The notes under the pieces were generated by a model. That model had not been told where the DNA came from and did no database searches. It saw nothing but the letters and a program-made list of their open reading frames with translations. Position numbers and translations under genes: made by a program. A stretch of 64,000 nucleotides of DNA from Fischerella muscicola PCC 7414 (GTDB taxonomy: Bacteria > Cyanobacteriota > Cyanobacteriia > Cyanobacteriales > Nostocaceae): the NCBI RefSeq assembly GCF_000317205.1, contig NZ_AJLK01000163.1:24313-88312 (forward strand). The letters are read 5' to 3'. Of the stretch, positions 1 to 10,224 are shown in pieces; the stretch's first letter is position 1; each line of letters starts with the position of its first letter.

Positions 1-67
1 TTGAGTTCGGGGGTGGGCGACGAATCGCCAATTTGTGTGTTGTTTGCTAGAATAGTTGTGGTTTGCT

Positions 68-379
68 TCACCCCCATTGGTGTCTGATAAGCCTCTGTCC
101 AGTGGCAGTGCGATCATTGGTAAGCGACTCCGTTGCACAGTCATGAAAGTAAGTAGGCAGATCTTGATAAATACAAATTACCTTCGGGTTTGTCCTATAG
201 TGCGAATAAGCCAGCATCTCATCGAGGGCAGTAAAATTTGTAGGGTACAAGCTAAGAAATTGCATAGTCTGCGGTAGGGCATTCCGTGGACTTAAAACAA
301 AGCTCATCGCCTCCGAAGCAATAGCTGGATTGGATGAGAAGCCTACACTGATGCAAGCATCAGTGTAGGAGTATGTCAC
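68..379 (-). CDS. Hypothetical protein, doubtful
   Basis: An open frame of 103 codons ending at a TGA, with no family I recognise. It has no membrane segment, signal peptide or clear motif. The first 13 or so codons run through a perfect 26-bp palindrome (343-368), which argues that either the true start lies further in or the frame is not a gene. No good ribosome binding site precedes the ATG. The codons read plausibly, so it may be a fragment of a larger gene or transposase, but nothing in the sequence decides this. Confidence 0.25.
   Translation of the reverse strand: MTYSYTDACISVGFSSNPAIASEAMSFVLSPRNALPQTMQFLSLYPTNFTALDEMLAYSHYRTNPKVICIYQDLPTYFHDCATESLTNDRTATGQRLIRHQWG
343..368. repeat. 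Perfect 26-bp palindrome
   Basis: The arm CTACACTGATGC is followed by AA and then its exact reverse complement, giving a 12-bp stem with a 2-base loop. There is no T-run on either side, so it is not a classical terminator. Confidence 0.6.
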
Positions 380-470
380 AGAGATAGTATTGAGGTAATA
401 AATTATCTAAAATCCAAATATAATAGTCAGTGCGATCGCTTTCTGTTCTCTTTATATCGCAGCATTCTCC

Positions 471-1019
471 ATGAGAACTCCTTGGCGTCTGAGAGATTAT
501 GTATTTGCTGCCTTCATGACGATAGGCATGGTGGTTGCTGTGATTATAGTCGGTCCGTTTGCACCACCTGGCTTTCAGTTATTAGCTTGGGCGCCACTAG
601 GAGGAATTTTCCTGACTCTAGGAATGGCACGTTTGCAACGCCGTGGTAGTGTGGCGTTGATGATTCTGCCTCTTGCACTGCTACTAGGGTTGATATCGCC
701 AATTATTTCACTTTACTTAGCTGCCACTGTCCTAGTGACAGAATTGGTGATGTTTTTCGTGGGGAACTATCGACGCAAAATCAACCGTTTACTCGGGAAC
801 ATCCTGTTTTTCAGTAGTGCCAATTTAGGCGGTTTACTACTTGCTGCTTTTCTCATCAAAACTTCTAGAGCAGACCCGTTTGTAAAAATAGTTACCCAAA
901 ATTGGCTTTTATTACTGTTGACAATACTTGCAGGAGTGGCAGGTGCAATTGGTTGGTGGCTGGGAGAACTGGGCATTAAGCAACTACAGAAAGCTGGCAA
1001 GATGGACGTAGACCTCTAA
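471..1019 (+). CDS. ECF transporter substrate-binding (S-like) membrane protein
   Basis: A 182-residue integral membrane protein with about five or six hydrophobic segments (roughly residues 10-30, 35-52, 60-92, 106-125 and 140-165) and a short charged C-terminus. Size and topology fit the S component of an energy-coupling factor transporter, which binds the vitamin or metal substrate in the membrane. The assignment rests mainly on context: an EcfT-like protein and a double EcfA ATPase follow on the same strand. The three-part layout resembles YkoE-YkoC-YkoD systems for thiamine precursors, but the substrate cannot be read from the sequence. The spacer to ecfT is unusually long (395 bp) and holds a minisatellite, so cotranscription is likely but not certain. 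The ATG lacks an obvious Shine-Dalgarno site. Confidence 0.6.
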   Translation: MRTPWRLRDYVFAAFMTIGMVVAVIIVGPFAPPGFQLLAWAPLGGIFLTLGMARLQRRGSVALMILPLALLLGLISPIISLYLAATVLVTELVMFFVGNYRRKINRLLGNILFFSSANLGGLLLAAFLIKTSRADPFVKIVTQNWLLLLLTILAGVAGAIGWWLGELGIKQLQKAGKMDVDL

Positions 1020-1178
1020 TACCTACAAAAAATCCATCTGTGTACCCTACGGGAAGCCGCGCTTGGGCGCGTCTACATCGCCTTGCACGGTGGTCGATTT
1101 CTAAAACATAATTTTTTTGGTATCTTTAGCCCTACTTTACCGATTTTCATTTTTCGTAGGTGCGATCGCACTTAAGCT

Positions 1179-1326
1179 TAGATCAAAACATCCTGTCGTT
1201 ACGACACAACTTGTTGTCGTTAGATCAAAACATCCTGTCGTTACGACACAACTTATTGTTGTTAGATCACAACATGCTGTCGTTATGACACAACTTGTTG
1301 TCGTAACAACACAATTTGTTGTCGTG
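1179..1326. repeat. 42-bp minisatellite, 3.5 copies
   Basis: Three consecutive 42-bp units begin near 1179, 1221 and 1263, followed by a half unit. Each unit holds two small palindromes, TGTCG-TTA-CGACA and ACAAC-TT-GTTGT. Copies 1 and 2 differ by only a couple of bases and copy 3 is more diverged. An open frame (1117-1443) runs through it because 42 is a multiple of three, giving a 14-residue repeat, but it has no start signal and overlaps ecfT. Confidence 0.9.
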
Positions 1327-1414
1327 CAAAACCTAATACTAATACCGTTTCACTATAAGTTTGATACATTTAACGGGGTGACAAGGAGGACAAAGAAAAC
1401 CCCACATTTTGCCA

Positions 1415-2089
1415 ATGCAGCATACTTTCCTAACTCAAATTAATCCCCTACTCAAAATTATTACCAGTATTACTATCCTAAGCATTGCTTTAATTTTGGA
1501 TAATATCTGGGCAATTACTGTATTGGTGCTGCCACTACTGCTACTAGTGCTGATTTCCGTGCGAATTAACCTCAAAATTCTAGGGTATGTAAGCATCAGC
1601 CTGTTTTTATTCATGGTTGTTTCTACATGGCTGAGAGACTTTGACACATCTGTTTTTAGTACCCTGCGTCTCGTCGCAATTATGTTACCAACACCACTGC
1701 TAGCCAGTACAACTTCACCATCTGATTTAATTAGAGCGCTACAAGCTACACGTTTACCCAGCTTTTTAACACTCAGCTTAATGCTAATTTGGAGATTTCT
1801 ACCAATCATCCAGCAAGAAACTCAACGCATTCTAGAAGCAAATCAGTTGCGAGGAGTGGATTTGAAATTTCAACCGCAGCAATGGTTTTCAGGTTTATTT
1901 ATACCCCTAATGTTTAGGATAGTTGCCTACGCAGACGATGTTACAGTAGGTTTAGAAACTAGAGGTTACGATCCACAAGCTCCGCGCAGTAACAGCAAAC
2001 CTCTAAGATGGCAATTGCAAGACACCATCTTTACTCTCAGTACAACTGTGATGCTAGCGGTTGTGGGATATATTGAATTGTTTGTATAA
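1415..2089 (+). CDS. ECF transporter T component (CbiQ/EcfT family)
   Basis: Transmembrane coupling subunit of an energy-coupling factor transporter, linking the S protein to the ATPases. The 224-residue protein has about five membrane helices, three clustered in the first 70 residues. It carries the family's cytoplasmic coupling motifs, seen as NQLRGVD near residue 143 and LETRGYDPQAPR near residue 185. I chose the ATG at 1415; a TTG at 1409 in the same frame adds two residues, and the AAGGAGGA at 1383-1390 is too far from either to decide. The ATPase gene starts 6 bp after the stop, so the two are translated from one message. Length fits the family. Confidence 0.85.
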   Translation: MQHTFLTQINPLLKIITSITILSIALILDNIWAITVLVLPLLLLVLISVRINLKILGYVSISLFLFMVVSTWLRDFDTSVFSTLRLVAIMLPTPLLASTTSPSDLIRALQATRLPSFLTLSLMLIWRFLPIIQQETQRILEANQLRGVDLKFQPQQWFSGLFIPLMFRIVAYADDVTVGLETRGYDPQAPRSNSKPLRWQLQDTIFTLSTTVMLAVVGYIELFV

Positions 2090-2095
2090 AAAATC

Positions 2096-3439
2096 ATGGC
2101 ATCTGAACCACCCCTCGTTGAAGTCATAGACCTTTTTTTCAGGCATCCAGGCAGATCAGAACCCACTATTCAAGGTGTTAATCTTAACCTATACCCTGGT
2201 GAAATTGTCTTGATTGCCGGGGCAACTGGCAGTGGTAAAAGTACTTTGTTAAATTGCCTAGCAGGAATTGCACCGAATCATACAGGGGGAGAGTTAAAAG
2301 GGAAAATTTTGTATCAGGGAACAGAATTAAACGAGTGGTCAGTCAGAGGGCGATCGCAATATTTTTGCACAGTACTACAAAATGTCGAGACGCAAATCTT
2401 TACAGAACAAGTCTGGGAAGAAATTGTCTTCGGTTTAGAAAACTGGAACGTTCATCCAGACAAAATACCGCTTTTGGCAGATGCCGCACTAAGAGAATTC
2501 GGTATAGAAGCACAAAGAAATTGGTTAATAAAACAACTCTCAGCAGGACAGAAGCAACGCCTACTCATTGCTTGTTTGTTAACAATTGGGCAACCAGTGA
2601 TGCTGTTAGATGAACCTCTGGCTTACATCGATGCCAAAGGTGTGGATATGTTACTGCAACTACTCAGGACCAGGGCAGACAGAGGTCAGTCAATAATTAT
2701 AGTTGAGCATCGGTTAGACCTAGTAAAAAAGATATGCGATCGCTCTTATTACTTCCAAGATGGCAAGCTACAAGAGTGGAAATTAGACAAACAACTCCCC
2801 ATCACCCCAGCACCCCATCACCCCATCACCCCGATTCTTCTTCAGACTCACCAACTCAGTTGGGGTGGGTATCCCAATTTTCCCGATTTGACAGTTGCAG
2901 CAGAAGAAATTGTATTGCTGAAAGGAGAAAATGGTTCTGGTAAGACAACACTACTCAAGCTAATTAGTGGATTACTCAAACCAGACACAGGAAAACTAGA
3001 AATTCTGGGTAGAGATATGAGCAAACGTAGCGTTGTTCAGATTGCCAAATATGTTGGTTTTGTACTTCAAAACCCTAATCACCAGCTATTTGCCGACAGC
3101 GTGCGTGCAGAAATTCTCCAACCAGGAGTAGCACCAGAAGTTGCTAACTCTCTGCTATCACAATTAAATTTAAGCGAATTAGCACAGAAACATCCGCAAT
3201 CTCTTTCTCAGGGGCAAAAAAGGCGTTTAGCACTAGGTGCTGTTTTAGCAAGACAACCGAAAATCTGCCTTCTAGACGAAATAATGGTTGGACAAGATCC
3301 AAATTCCTTATCCTTAATGTTGAATGTTCTCATAAACTTTACCCAGCAAGGAAACGCCCTAATTCTCACCTCTCACGTTCCCTTACCAGCAGGAGATTTT
3401 CAAGTAAAAGTGTTGGAGTTGAAGCAAATTAGTGGTTAG
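2096..3439 (+). CDS. ECF transporter ATPase, two fused ABC domains (EcfA-EcfA')
   Basis: Energising subunit of the ECF transporter, with both ATPases in one 447-residue chain. Domain 1 has Walker A GATGSGKST (residues 42-50), the Q-loop region QNVETQIF, the signature LSAGQKQR and Walker B VMLLDEP. Domain 2 repeats this with GENGSGKTT, QNPNHQLF, LSQGQKRR and ICLLDEI. Both catalytic glutamates are present, so both sites may be active. Fused double ATPases of this kind occur in YkoD-type and other cyanobacterial ECF systems. The linker near residues 234-246 is encoded by the C-rich CCCCATCA repeat common between genes in this window (2797-2833), apparently a repeat insertion kept in frame. No domain motif is disturbed. 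Confidence 0.9.
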   Translation: MASEPPLVEVIDLFFRHPGRSEPTIQGVNLNLYPGEIVLIAGATGSGKSTLLNCLAGIAPNHTGGELKGKILYQGTELNEWSVRGRSQYFCTVLQNVETQIFTEQVWEEIVFGLENWNVHPDKIPLLADAALREFGIEAQRNWLIKQLSAGQKQRLLIACLLTIGQPVMLLDEPLAYIDAKGVDMLLQLLRTRADRGQSIIIVEHRLDLVKKICDRSYYFQDGKLQEWKLDKQLPITPAPHHPITPILLQTHQLSWGGYPNFPDLTVAAEEIVLLKGENGSGKTTLLKLISGLLKPDTGKLEILGRDMSKRSVVQIAKYVGFVLQNPNHQLFADSVRAEILQPGVAPEVANSLLSQLNLSELAQKHPQSLSQGQKRRLALGAVLARQPKICLLDEIMVGQDPNSLSLMLNVLINFTQQGNALILTSHVPLPAGDFQVKVLELKQISG

Positions 3440-3831
3440 TTGTTGGTTGTTGATTGTTGGTTGTTAGTTGTTGGTTGTTGATTGTTGGTTGTTGATTGTT
3501 GGTTGTTGATTGTTGATTGTTGGTTGTTGGTGAGACCAGCCCCCCAAAAAGGCGGTCTCCGTCACGTAGACACGAAGTGGCTTAAGGTAAGGGTAGGGGG
3601 ACTGGCGAACCCGTAGACACGTAGTGGCTTAAGGTAAGGGTAGGGTTGTTGGTTGTTGGTTGTTGGTTGTTGGTTGTACCAGACGTGCCATGGCACGTCT
3701 GTACAGTGGTTAGTTGTTGGTTGTTGATTGTTAGTTGTTGATTGTTAGTTGTTGGTTGTTAGTGGTTAGTAGTTAGTGGTTTATTACCCGTCACACTCCC
3801 CACCTCCCCATCTCCCCATCTCCCCACTTCT
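3436..3831. repeat. Heptamer repeat spacer
   Basis: Gene-free. TTGTTGG/TTGTTGA heptamers (about 3436-3531, 3646-3678 and 3705-3785) surround a block with two copies of a GTAGACACG(A/T)AGTGGCTTAAGG segment. A GTACC-AGACGTGCCATGGCACGTCT-GTAC palindrome sits at 3675-3705, and a hairpin with GAGACC/GGTCTC ends at 3532-3559. These match the short tandemly repeated repetitive sequences known from heterocystous cyanobacteria. Confidence 0.9.
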
Positions 3832-4458
3832 CTACTCTGCCAGTTCCAACTTTCCCCGGTAGCCAGTTACAAGTCGGCTACCATCTTTAAAAATATGAAT
3901 TTCGATCTGATCGCTTGCCCAAGAAATGTTATCTTTCAAAGCTGGGTTAAAGACGTGAACCCGTTGATTACTAGATGAAACAGGAGAGTCGGGTGAGTTT
4001 AACGCTAGTGATTGAATGTAGGGACCATCAATGAGAATATCTAACTGGTCTAATAGTTCTTGAGAGCCAGCTGGAGCATAATCAGATTGTAATTTCTCCA
4101 AAGTAAAACCACTAAATGACATCACATTCAATCCAGCCGCTTTAACTTTGCGCGCTAGACTTGCTAGTGCGGCTGCTTGCCAGAATGGTTCACCACCAGA
4201 AAATGTTACACCTTGATTACGAGGATTACTGAGAATTTTTTCCGCCAGACTATCTACAGACACAAGTTGATTGATTTCAAATGACCAAGATTCTGTATTA
4301 AAGCAACCTGGACATTCCCGCAAACATCCTTGTACCCAAATTACAGCACGACATCCAGGACCATTCACTTCAGATTCATCCACATAACCCATAATGTTGA
4401 GATATCCGGCGGGAATCTGCATCAGTGCCATGTATGAGTCGGTTTTATTTTGAGTCAT
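3832..4458 (-). CDS. Radical SAM activating-enzyme-like protein (NrdG family)
   Basis: A 208-residue protein with the radical SAM cluster motif CxxxCxxC as CLRECPGC (Cys45, 49, 52), followed by VTFSGGEPF, the SAM-contacting GGE motif. It resembles NrdG, the activase that makes a glycyl radical on anaerobic ribonucleotide reductase, and related single-cluster proteins. No nrdD or other glycyl-radical enzyme lies in the window, so the partner is unknown. The frame stays open upstream to 4545, but that part is encoded by a GGGGATTGGGGATAAGGG-type intergenic repeat. I therefore start at the ATG at 4458, which begins a normal-looking sequence. It stands alone, with repeat spacers on both sides. 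Confidence 0.75.
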   Translation of the reverse strand: MTQNKTDSYMALMQIPAGYLNIMGYVDESEVNGPGCRAVIWVQGCLRECPGCFNTESWSFEINQLVSVDSLAEKILSNPRNQGVTFSGGEPFWQAAALASLARKVKAAGLNVMSFSGFTLEKLQSDYAPAGSQELLDQLDILIDGPYIQSLALNSPDSPVSSSNQRVHVFNPALKDNISWASDQIEIHIFKDGSRLVTGYRGKLELAE

Positions 4459-5097
4459 AGTTTTTCTCTGTAACTTGAAAAATAGGGATCGGGGATTGGG
4501 GATAAGGGTATAGGGGTGTAAGAGTGTAGGAAAAATGTAGTTCAAATTGATATTTCAGAAACTACGCTGAGTCTTTCTCAACTCTCAACTGCGGTTGACA
4601 AAGTACTATTTGCAGGCTAGAGGTAAAAGATGAGGAACTTGTGAGAAAAGTGGGGAACTCAGCGGCCCCCACTCCCCCAAGGGAGTGGGGATTAGGGGCA
4701 ATGGGGCAATGGGGAGTAATGTAGAGACGCGCTGTTTGAAGCGTCTGGGAGTGTGAGGAGTGTGAGGAGTAGAGAAATAATTATTAACAACTAACAACTA
4801 TTGTACAGAGGCGATGTTCCTCGCGTCTTTACCTACTAACCACTAACAACCAACCACTAACCATTCTTAATTTATCGATGTGTATCTGTGTTTAACTGTG
4901 GTTTGATACACAGAAACTGAGCGACGATAGATTCTTCCTGAGTACGTGATACTTCATGCCCAATTCCTAGCCCCTAAAATCTTCGTTAATCTCTGCCTTA
5001 TGCATCCCCCAACAGCCTATGCTAGATAGTCGGGCCAGCCACTGTGAGTGTTTGTGTTCAGCGGTAAGAACTTATTGAAAAAAGGACAAAGATATAA
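4459..5097. other. Gene-free spacer with repeats
   Basis: Contains G-rich repeat DNA (4480-4520), a block with CCCCCACTCCC-CCAA-GGGAGTGGGG inverted repeats (about 4660-4690), a degenerate TGTAGAGACGCG element (about 4720) and a related TGTACAGAGGCGAT element (4802-4831). The last 200 bp must hold the eno promoter, but I see no convincing -10/-35 pair. Confidence 0.6.
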
Positions 5098-6378
<1,281 letters not shown>

Positions 6379-6673
6379 TTAGTTGTTAGTTGTTGGTTGT
6401 TAGTTGTTGGTTGTTAGTTGTTAGTTGTTGGTTGTTAGTTGTTAGTTGTTGGTTTTTATTACTAACCCTACCCTTACCTTAAGCCACTACCCTGCCTTAA
6501 GCCGCTACGCGTCTACGTGTCTACGGGTTCGTCAGTCGCTCATAGGGGACTCACCGGCCCCCACTCCCTGTCGGTCGTGGGGATTGGGGGCTAGGGGCCC
6601 CCTTTGGGGTTGGGGGAGGGAACCCCCTGTTCTGCGCGCTGACTCACCACTAACCACTAACCATTAACTCTGA
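6379..6673. repeat. Heptamer repeats and a composite repeat block
   Basis: TTGTTAG/TTGTTGG heptamers (6378-6455) are followed by a block (6461-6564) nearly identical to 27193-27297. It ends in the inverted pair CCCCCAC ... GTGGGG around the core TCCCTGTCGGTC, then G-rich repeat DNA. No gene is visible; an open frame here is only repeat sequence. Confidence 0.85.
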
Positions 6674-7732
6674 TTATGGATAAAAACCTAACTTCGGTAA
6701 TCCCAAGGTTTCATCCCAACCCATCATAATGTTCATACACTGAATTGCTTGACCCGCCTGCCCTTTGATCAGGTTGTCAATTGCTGACATCACGATCGCT
6801 CTACCTGTACGCGGGTCAACTTCTATGCCTATGTAACAAAGATTACTACCACACGCCCATTTAGTTTGGGGGTAAATGCCAGGATCGCAAATTTTTACCC
6901 AAGCAGAGTTACGGTAAAAGGCTCTGTAAATAGTAATTAAGTCATCTCTGACCAAGCCAGGATCGCGTAAGGATGCATACACTGTAGATAGGATGCCGCG
7001 TACCATTGGGATAAGATGGGGAGTGAATTGTATGGTGAGTTCGTGACCTGCGAGTTCACTGCAAATCTGCTCAATTTCCGGTGTATGGCGGTGACGGGCG
7101 ACACCATAGGCTGCCAGAGAGTTGTCTGCTTCGGCTAATAACATATTGATTTTGGCTTCCCGTCCACCACCGGACGTACCAGATTTAGCATCAATAATGG
7201 CTGTTTCGGGGATGATTAACCCCTGTTTGAGGAGTGGAGATAGTGCGAGGAGACTGGCAGTAGGATAGCAACCAGGACACCCTACTAACTGGGCTTCGGC
7301 AATGCGATCGCGATATAGTTCTGGTAATCCATACACTGCTGTTGCCGCAGTATCAGTATCTTGCCGTTGTTTACCGTACCAAGCAGTATAAGTCGCCAAG
7401 TTACTAAACCGATAGTCAGCACTCAAATCGAGTACCTTACATCCTTTCTCTAGCAATTTTGGAGCAATTTGGCAAGCCAGACCATTCGGCACAGACAGAA
7501 AAACTACTTCACAACGGTGAGCAATAATTTCCGTATCTACCGCTTCTATCGATAAATTGACTGTATGAGCCAAATGTGGATATATATCCGCAAATGGCTT
7601 ACCAGCAGTGCTATCGCCACCTAAATAAACAAGCTCTACTTCTGGATGATCCATCAGTAGACGCACCAACTGAACTCCGCCATAACCTGACGCGCCTACA
7701 ATCCCAACGGGTACGCGTCTAAAATTGCCCAT
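6674..7732 (-). CDS. argC: N-acetyl-gamma-glutamyl-phosphate reductase
   Basis: Third step of arginine synthesis: NADPH-dependent reduction of N-acetylglutamyl phosphate to the semialdehyde. The 352-residue protein has the N-terminal Rossmann motif [10 protein letters not shown] (residues 10-19), the catalytic cysteine in GCPGCYPTA (Cys155) and the conserved [11 protein letters not shown] segment. Length matches the long (type 1) ArgC form. The ATG at 7732 fits the family start. There are no other arg genes nearby, as is usual in cyanobacteria. It is convergent with eno across a repeat spacer. Confidence 0.96.
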   Translation of the reverse strand: MGNFRRVPVGIVGASGYGGVQLVRLLMDHPEVELVYLGGDSTAGKPFADIYPHLAHTVNLSIEAVDTEIIAHRCEVVFLSVPNGLACQIAPKLLEKGCKVLDLSADYRFSNLATYTAWYGKQRQDTDTAATAVYGLPELYRDRIAEAQLVGCPGCYPTASLLALSPLLKQGLIIPETAIIDAKSGTSGGGREAKINMLLAEADNSLAAYGVARHRHTPEIEQICSELAGHELTIQFTPHLIPMVRGILSTVYASLRDPGLVRDDLITIYRAFYRNSAWVKICDPGIYPQTKWACGSNLCYIGIEVDPRTGRAIVMSAIDNLIKGQAGQAIQCMNIMMGWDETLGLPKLGFYP

Positions 7733-8312
7733 GATTATAAGATCCTTATCCGCTTTTGGTTAACCTGTTGTCAGCTCTCAACAATCCACACTTTAGCTCA
7801 AAGCTATTAGCTCTTAGCATATGACGGTTGAAGGTTGAATGCTAACCCTGATGATTTTTGAACTGTTACTGAAATTTAAGTACTAAAACCTAATTTTAGC
7901 GGTAGACTTTTTCGCAATGTTATGTGAAAAAATAAAAAGCTAGATGAATTTTATTCATCTGTAACTGTCTTCTGTACAGTCAGCTAGCAGTAGCATTGCT
8001 ATGATACCTGTCTACAGCATATGTGGTTGACATATCCTGGTAGGCATAAAAGTTTCGCTCTAGTAGTCCACAAGCGAATAAAGCTAGAATCATTATTATG
8101 GATACTACTTGTGTATTCATAAATTATTTTATTTGCAAAAAATCTATATCTTACCAGAGCAATAGTTAAAGCTTCCTCTTGCACTCTCTCATTCTTGAAT
8201 TTAGTAACAGTGTCAACAAATCCTTGCTTATCTTAGCTTCTACCCTTCTAAAGGGGGTACAATCTGAAAAACAGGATTTGTTAAAAAAATTTACTTTTGG
8301 TAGCTAAAATCT
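7733..8312. other. Gene-free spacer between argC and ribBA
   Basis: A divergent intergenic region that must hold the promoters of argC and ribBA. A 61-codon minus-strand frame (7999-8184) has no start signal or recognisable motif and I do not call it. I looked for an FMN riboswitch before ribBA and saw no convincing conserved core. A CCCTT-CTAA-AGGGGG hairpin lies near 8246. Confidence 0.5.
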
Positions 8313-9992
8313 GTGTCTCAGATCAAGACAACTTCAACCCAAGCCTTTGAATTTGATTCGATTGACGCCGCTTTGGCAGATTTAAAAGCTGGCCGTGTGA
8401 TCGTGGTAGTAGATGACGAAAACCGAGAAAATGAAGGCGATTTGATTTGTGCCGCCCAATTTGCAACTCCAGATACAATCAATTTCATGGCGGTAGAAGC
8501 GCGGGGGTTGATTTGTCTGGCGATGATGGGCGATCGCCTTGATGAATTAGACTTGCCTTTGATGGTAAGTAATATTACTGATCCCAACCAGACTGCTTTC
8601 ACTGTCAGTATTGATGCTGGGCCTCATTTAGGGGTAACAACTGGTATATCAGCAGAAGACCGCGCCCGGACAATTCAAGTTGCCATTAATCCAAGTACTA
8701 AAGCTTCAGATTTGCGTCGTCCCGGTCATATTTTTCCGATTCGTGCTAGGGAAGGTGGTGTACTGAAACGAGCAGGACATACAGAAGCAGCAGTCGATTT
8801 ATCCAGACTTGCTGGTTTGTATCCGGCTGGGGTGATTTGTGAGATTCAAAACCCTGATGGTTCAATGGCGCGGTTACCTCAGTTAATCCAATATGCTAAA
8901 CATCATAAGCTGAAAATTATTAGTATTGCGGATTTAATCAGCTACCGCCTCCAACATGATCGCATTGTGATTCGAGAAACCGTTGCCGATTTACCCACCC
9001 AGTTTGGTCTTTTCCAAATCTACGCTTATCGCCATACTTTAGACAATACCGAACACGTTGCCATTGTCAAGGGAGATCCCTCCCAATTCGATGATCACCC
9101 TGTGATGGTACGGATGCATTCTGAATGTTTAACAGGGGATGCATTAGGTTCCCTGCGTTGCGACTGTCGGATGCAACTACAAGCAGCCCTGAAAATGATT
9201 GAAAATGCGGGTCAAGGTGTTGTAGTATACCTACGGCAAGAGGGACGGGGAATTGGACTGATTAATAAATTAAAAGCCTACTCGTTGCAGGATATGGGGC
9301 TAGATACCGTTGAAGCCAACGAACGCTTAGGATTCCCCGCCGATTTGCGTGACTATGGCATGGGCGCACAAATCCTGATGGATTTGGGTGTACATAAAAT
9401 ACGTTTGATTACCAATAATCCCCGGAAAATTGCGGGGTTAAAAGGTTATAGCTTAGAAGTAGTTGATCGCGTGCCATTATTAATCGAAGCCAATGATTAT
9501 AACTCCTATTACTTGACGACAAAAGCCAAAAAGCTGGGTCACATGCTGTTGCAGACATATTTAGTGACAATGGCAATCCACTGGGAAGATGACCCGCAAG
9601 CAGCTACGGAACGCTACGAACGCTTGGAAAAACTGCGCCATTTAGCGAAAAGTCATGATTTATTGTTACAAGAAGAAGCTCGTCCTTTAGCGATCGCCCT
9701 CTTTGACAAACCATCTTTAACAGTACATTTAGGATTTGATCAACCACGACTAGCAACCCATGACTGGTACAAACAAAAAAATCATCCTTATGTGCAAGCG
9801 ATCGGACAAATTCTTGATTATCTTGTCAGTCTACCTTATGTACAAAAGTTGGAATTTTTGATTTCTCCTGGTGTTGATCCCCTGAGTAATCTGCAAGTGC
9901 AATTAGATCGCCAGACTTTCTCGGCGGATACTTTACCTTCATCAATTTGTTGTGAACAGTTGGAAACACAGAAAATATATAGTTTTAGTTAG
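8313..9992 (+). CDS. ribBA: Bifunctional riboflavin synthesis enzyme RibBA
   Basis: Makes both riboflavin precursors: the N-terminal 3,4-dihydroxy-2-butanone-4-phosphate synthase acts on ribulose-5-phosphate, and the C-terminal half is GTP cyclohydrolase II. Domain 1 (residues about 10-210) has [12 protein letters not shown] and [20 protein letters not shown]. Domain 2 (about 215-405) has the zinc site [15 protein letters not shown] and [11 protein letters not shown]. About 145 further residues follow the cyclohydrolase. They look folded ([18 protein letters not shown], then a mixed segment), and I believe this extension is typical of cyanobacterial RibBA; its role is unknown to me. The start is a GTG at 8313 reading [21 protein letters not shown], with no upstream alternative that extends homology. 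Confidence 0.96.
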   Translation: MSQIKTTSTQAFEFDSIDAALADLKAGRVIVVVDDENRENEGDLICAAQFATPDTINFMAVEARGLICLAMMGDRLDELDLPLMVSNITDPNQTAFTVSIDAGPHLGVTTGISAEDRARTIQVAINPSTKASDLRRPGHIFPIRAREGGVLKRAGHTEAAVDLSRLAGLYPAGVICEIQNPDGSMARLPQLIQYAKHHKLKIISIADLISYRLQHDRIVIRETVADLPTQFGLFQIYAYRHTLDNTEHVAIVKGDPSQFDDHPVMVRMHSECLTGDALGSLRCDCRMQLQAALKMIENAGQGVVVYLRQEGRGIGLINKLKAYSLQDMGLDTVEANERLGFPADLRDYGMGAQILMDLGVHKIRLITNNPRKIAGLKGYSLEVVDRVPLLIEANDYNSYYLTTKAKKLGHMLLQTYLVTMAIHWEDDPQAATERYERLEKLRHLAKSHDLLLQEEARPLAIALFDKPSLTVHLGFDQPRLATHDWYKQKNHPYVQAIGQILDYLVSLPYVQKLEFLISPGVDPLSNLQVQLDRQTFSADTLPSSICCEQLETQKIYSFS

Positions 9993-10224
9993 TTGTTAGT
10001 TGTTAGTTGTTAGTTGTTAGTTGTTAGTGGTTGGTTGTTAGTAGTTAGTAGTTAGTAGTTAGTTGTTTACTACTCCACCCTTACCTTAAGTCGCGCCAAG
10101 CACGTCTACACACCGCTCACACCCCACCCTTACAAGAAGCTGATGGGTGCGTCTATACACTCCTTACACCCCATCACCCCATTGCCCCCCATCTCCCTTG
10201 TCCCTGATCCCCGATCCCTCATTT
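9993..10224. repeat. Heptamer and C-rich repeat spacer
   Basis: TTGTTAG heptamers (from about 9989) and TAGTAGT repeats, then C-rich ACACCCC/CATCACCCC repeats up to the end of the next gene. Confidence 0.8.

Noticed and set aside
1117..1443. 108-codon frame with a 14-residue repeat (SKHPVVTTQLVVV)
   Set aside because: It is produced by the 42-bp minisatellite, lacks a start signal and overlaps ecfT.
4606..4797. 63-codon minus frame rich in PHTP and PLIPT
   Set aside because: Made entirely of intergenic G-rich repeat DNA; no start signal.
7733..8312. Possible FMN riboswitch before ribBA
   Set aside because: No conserved riboswitch core could be recognised by eye; a covariance search would decide.
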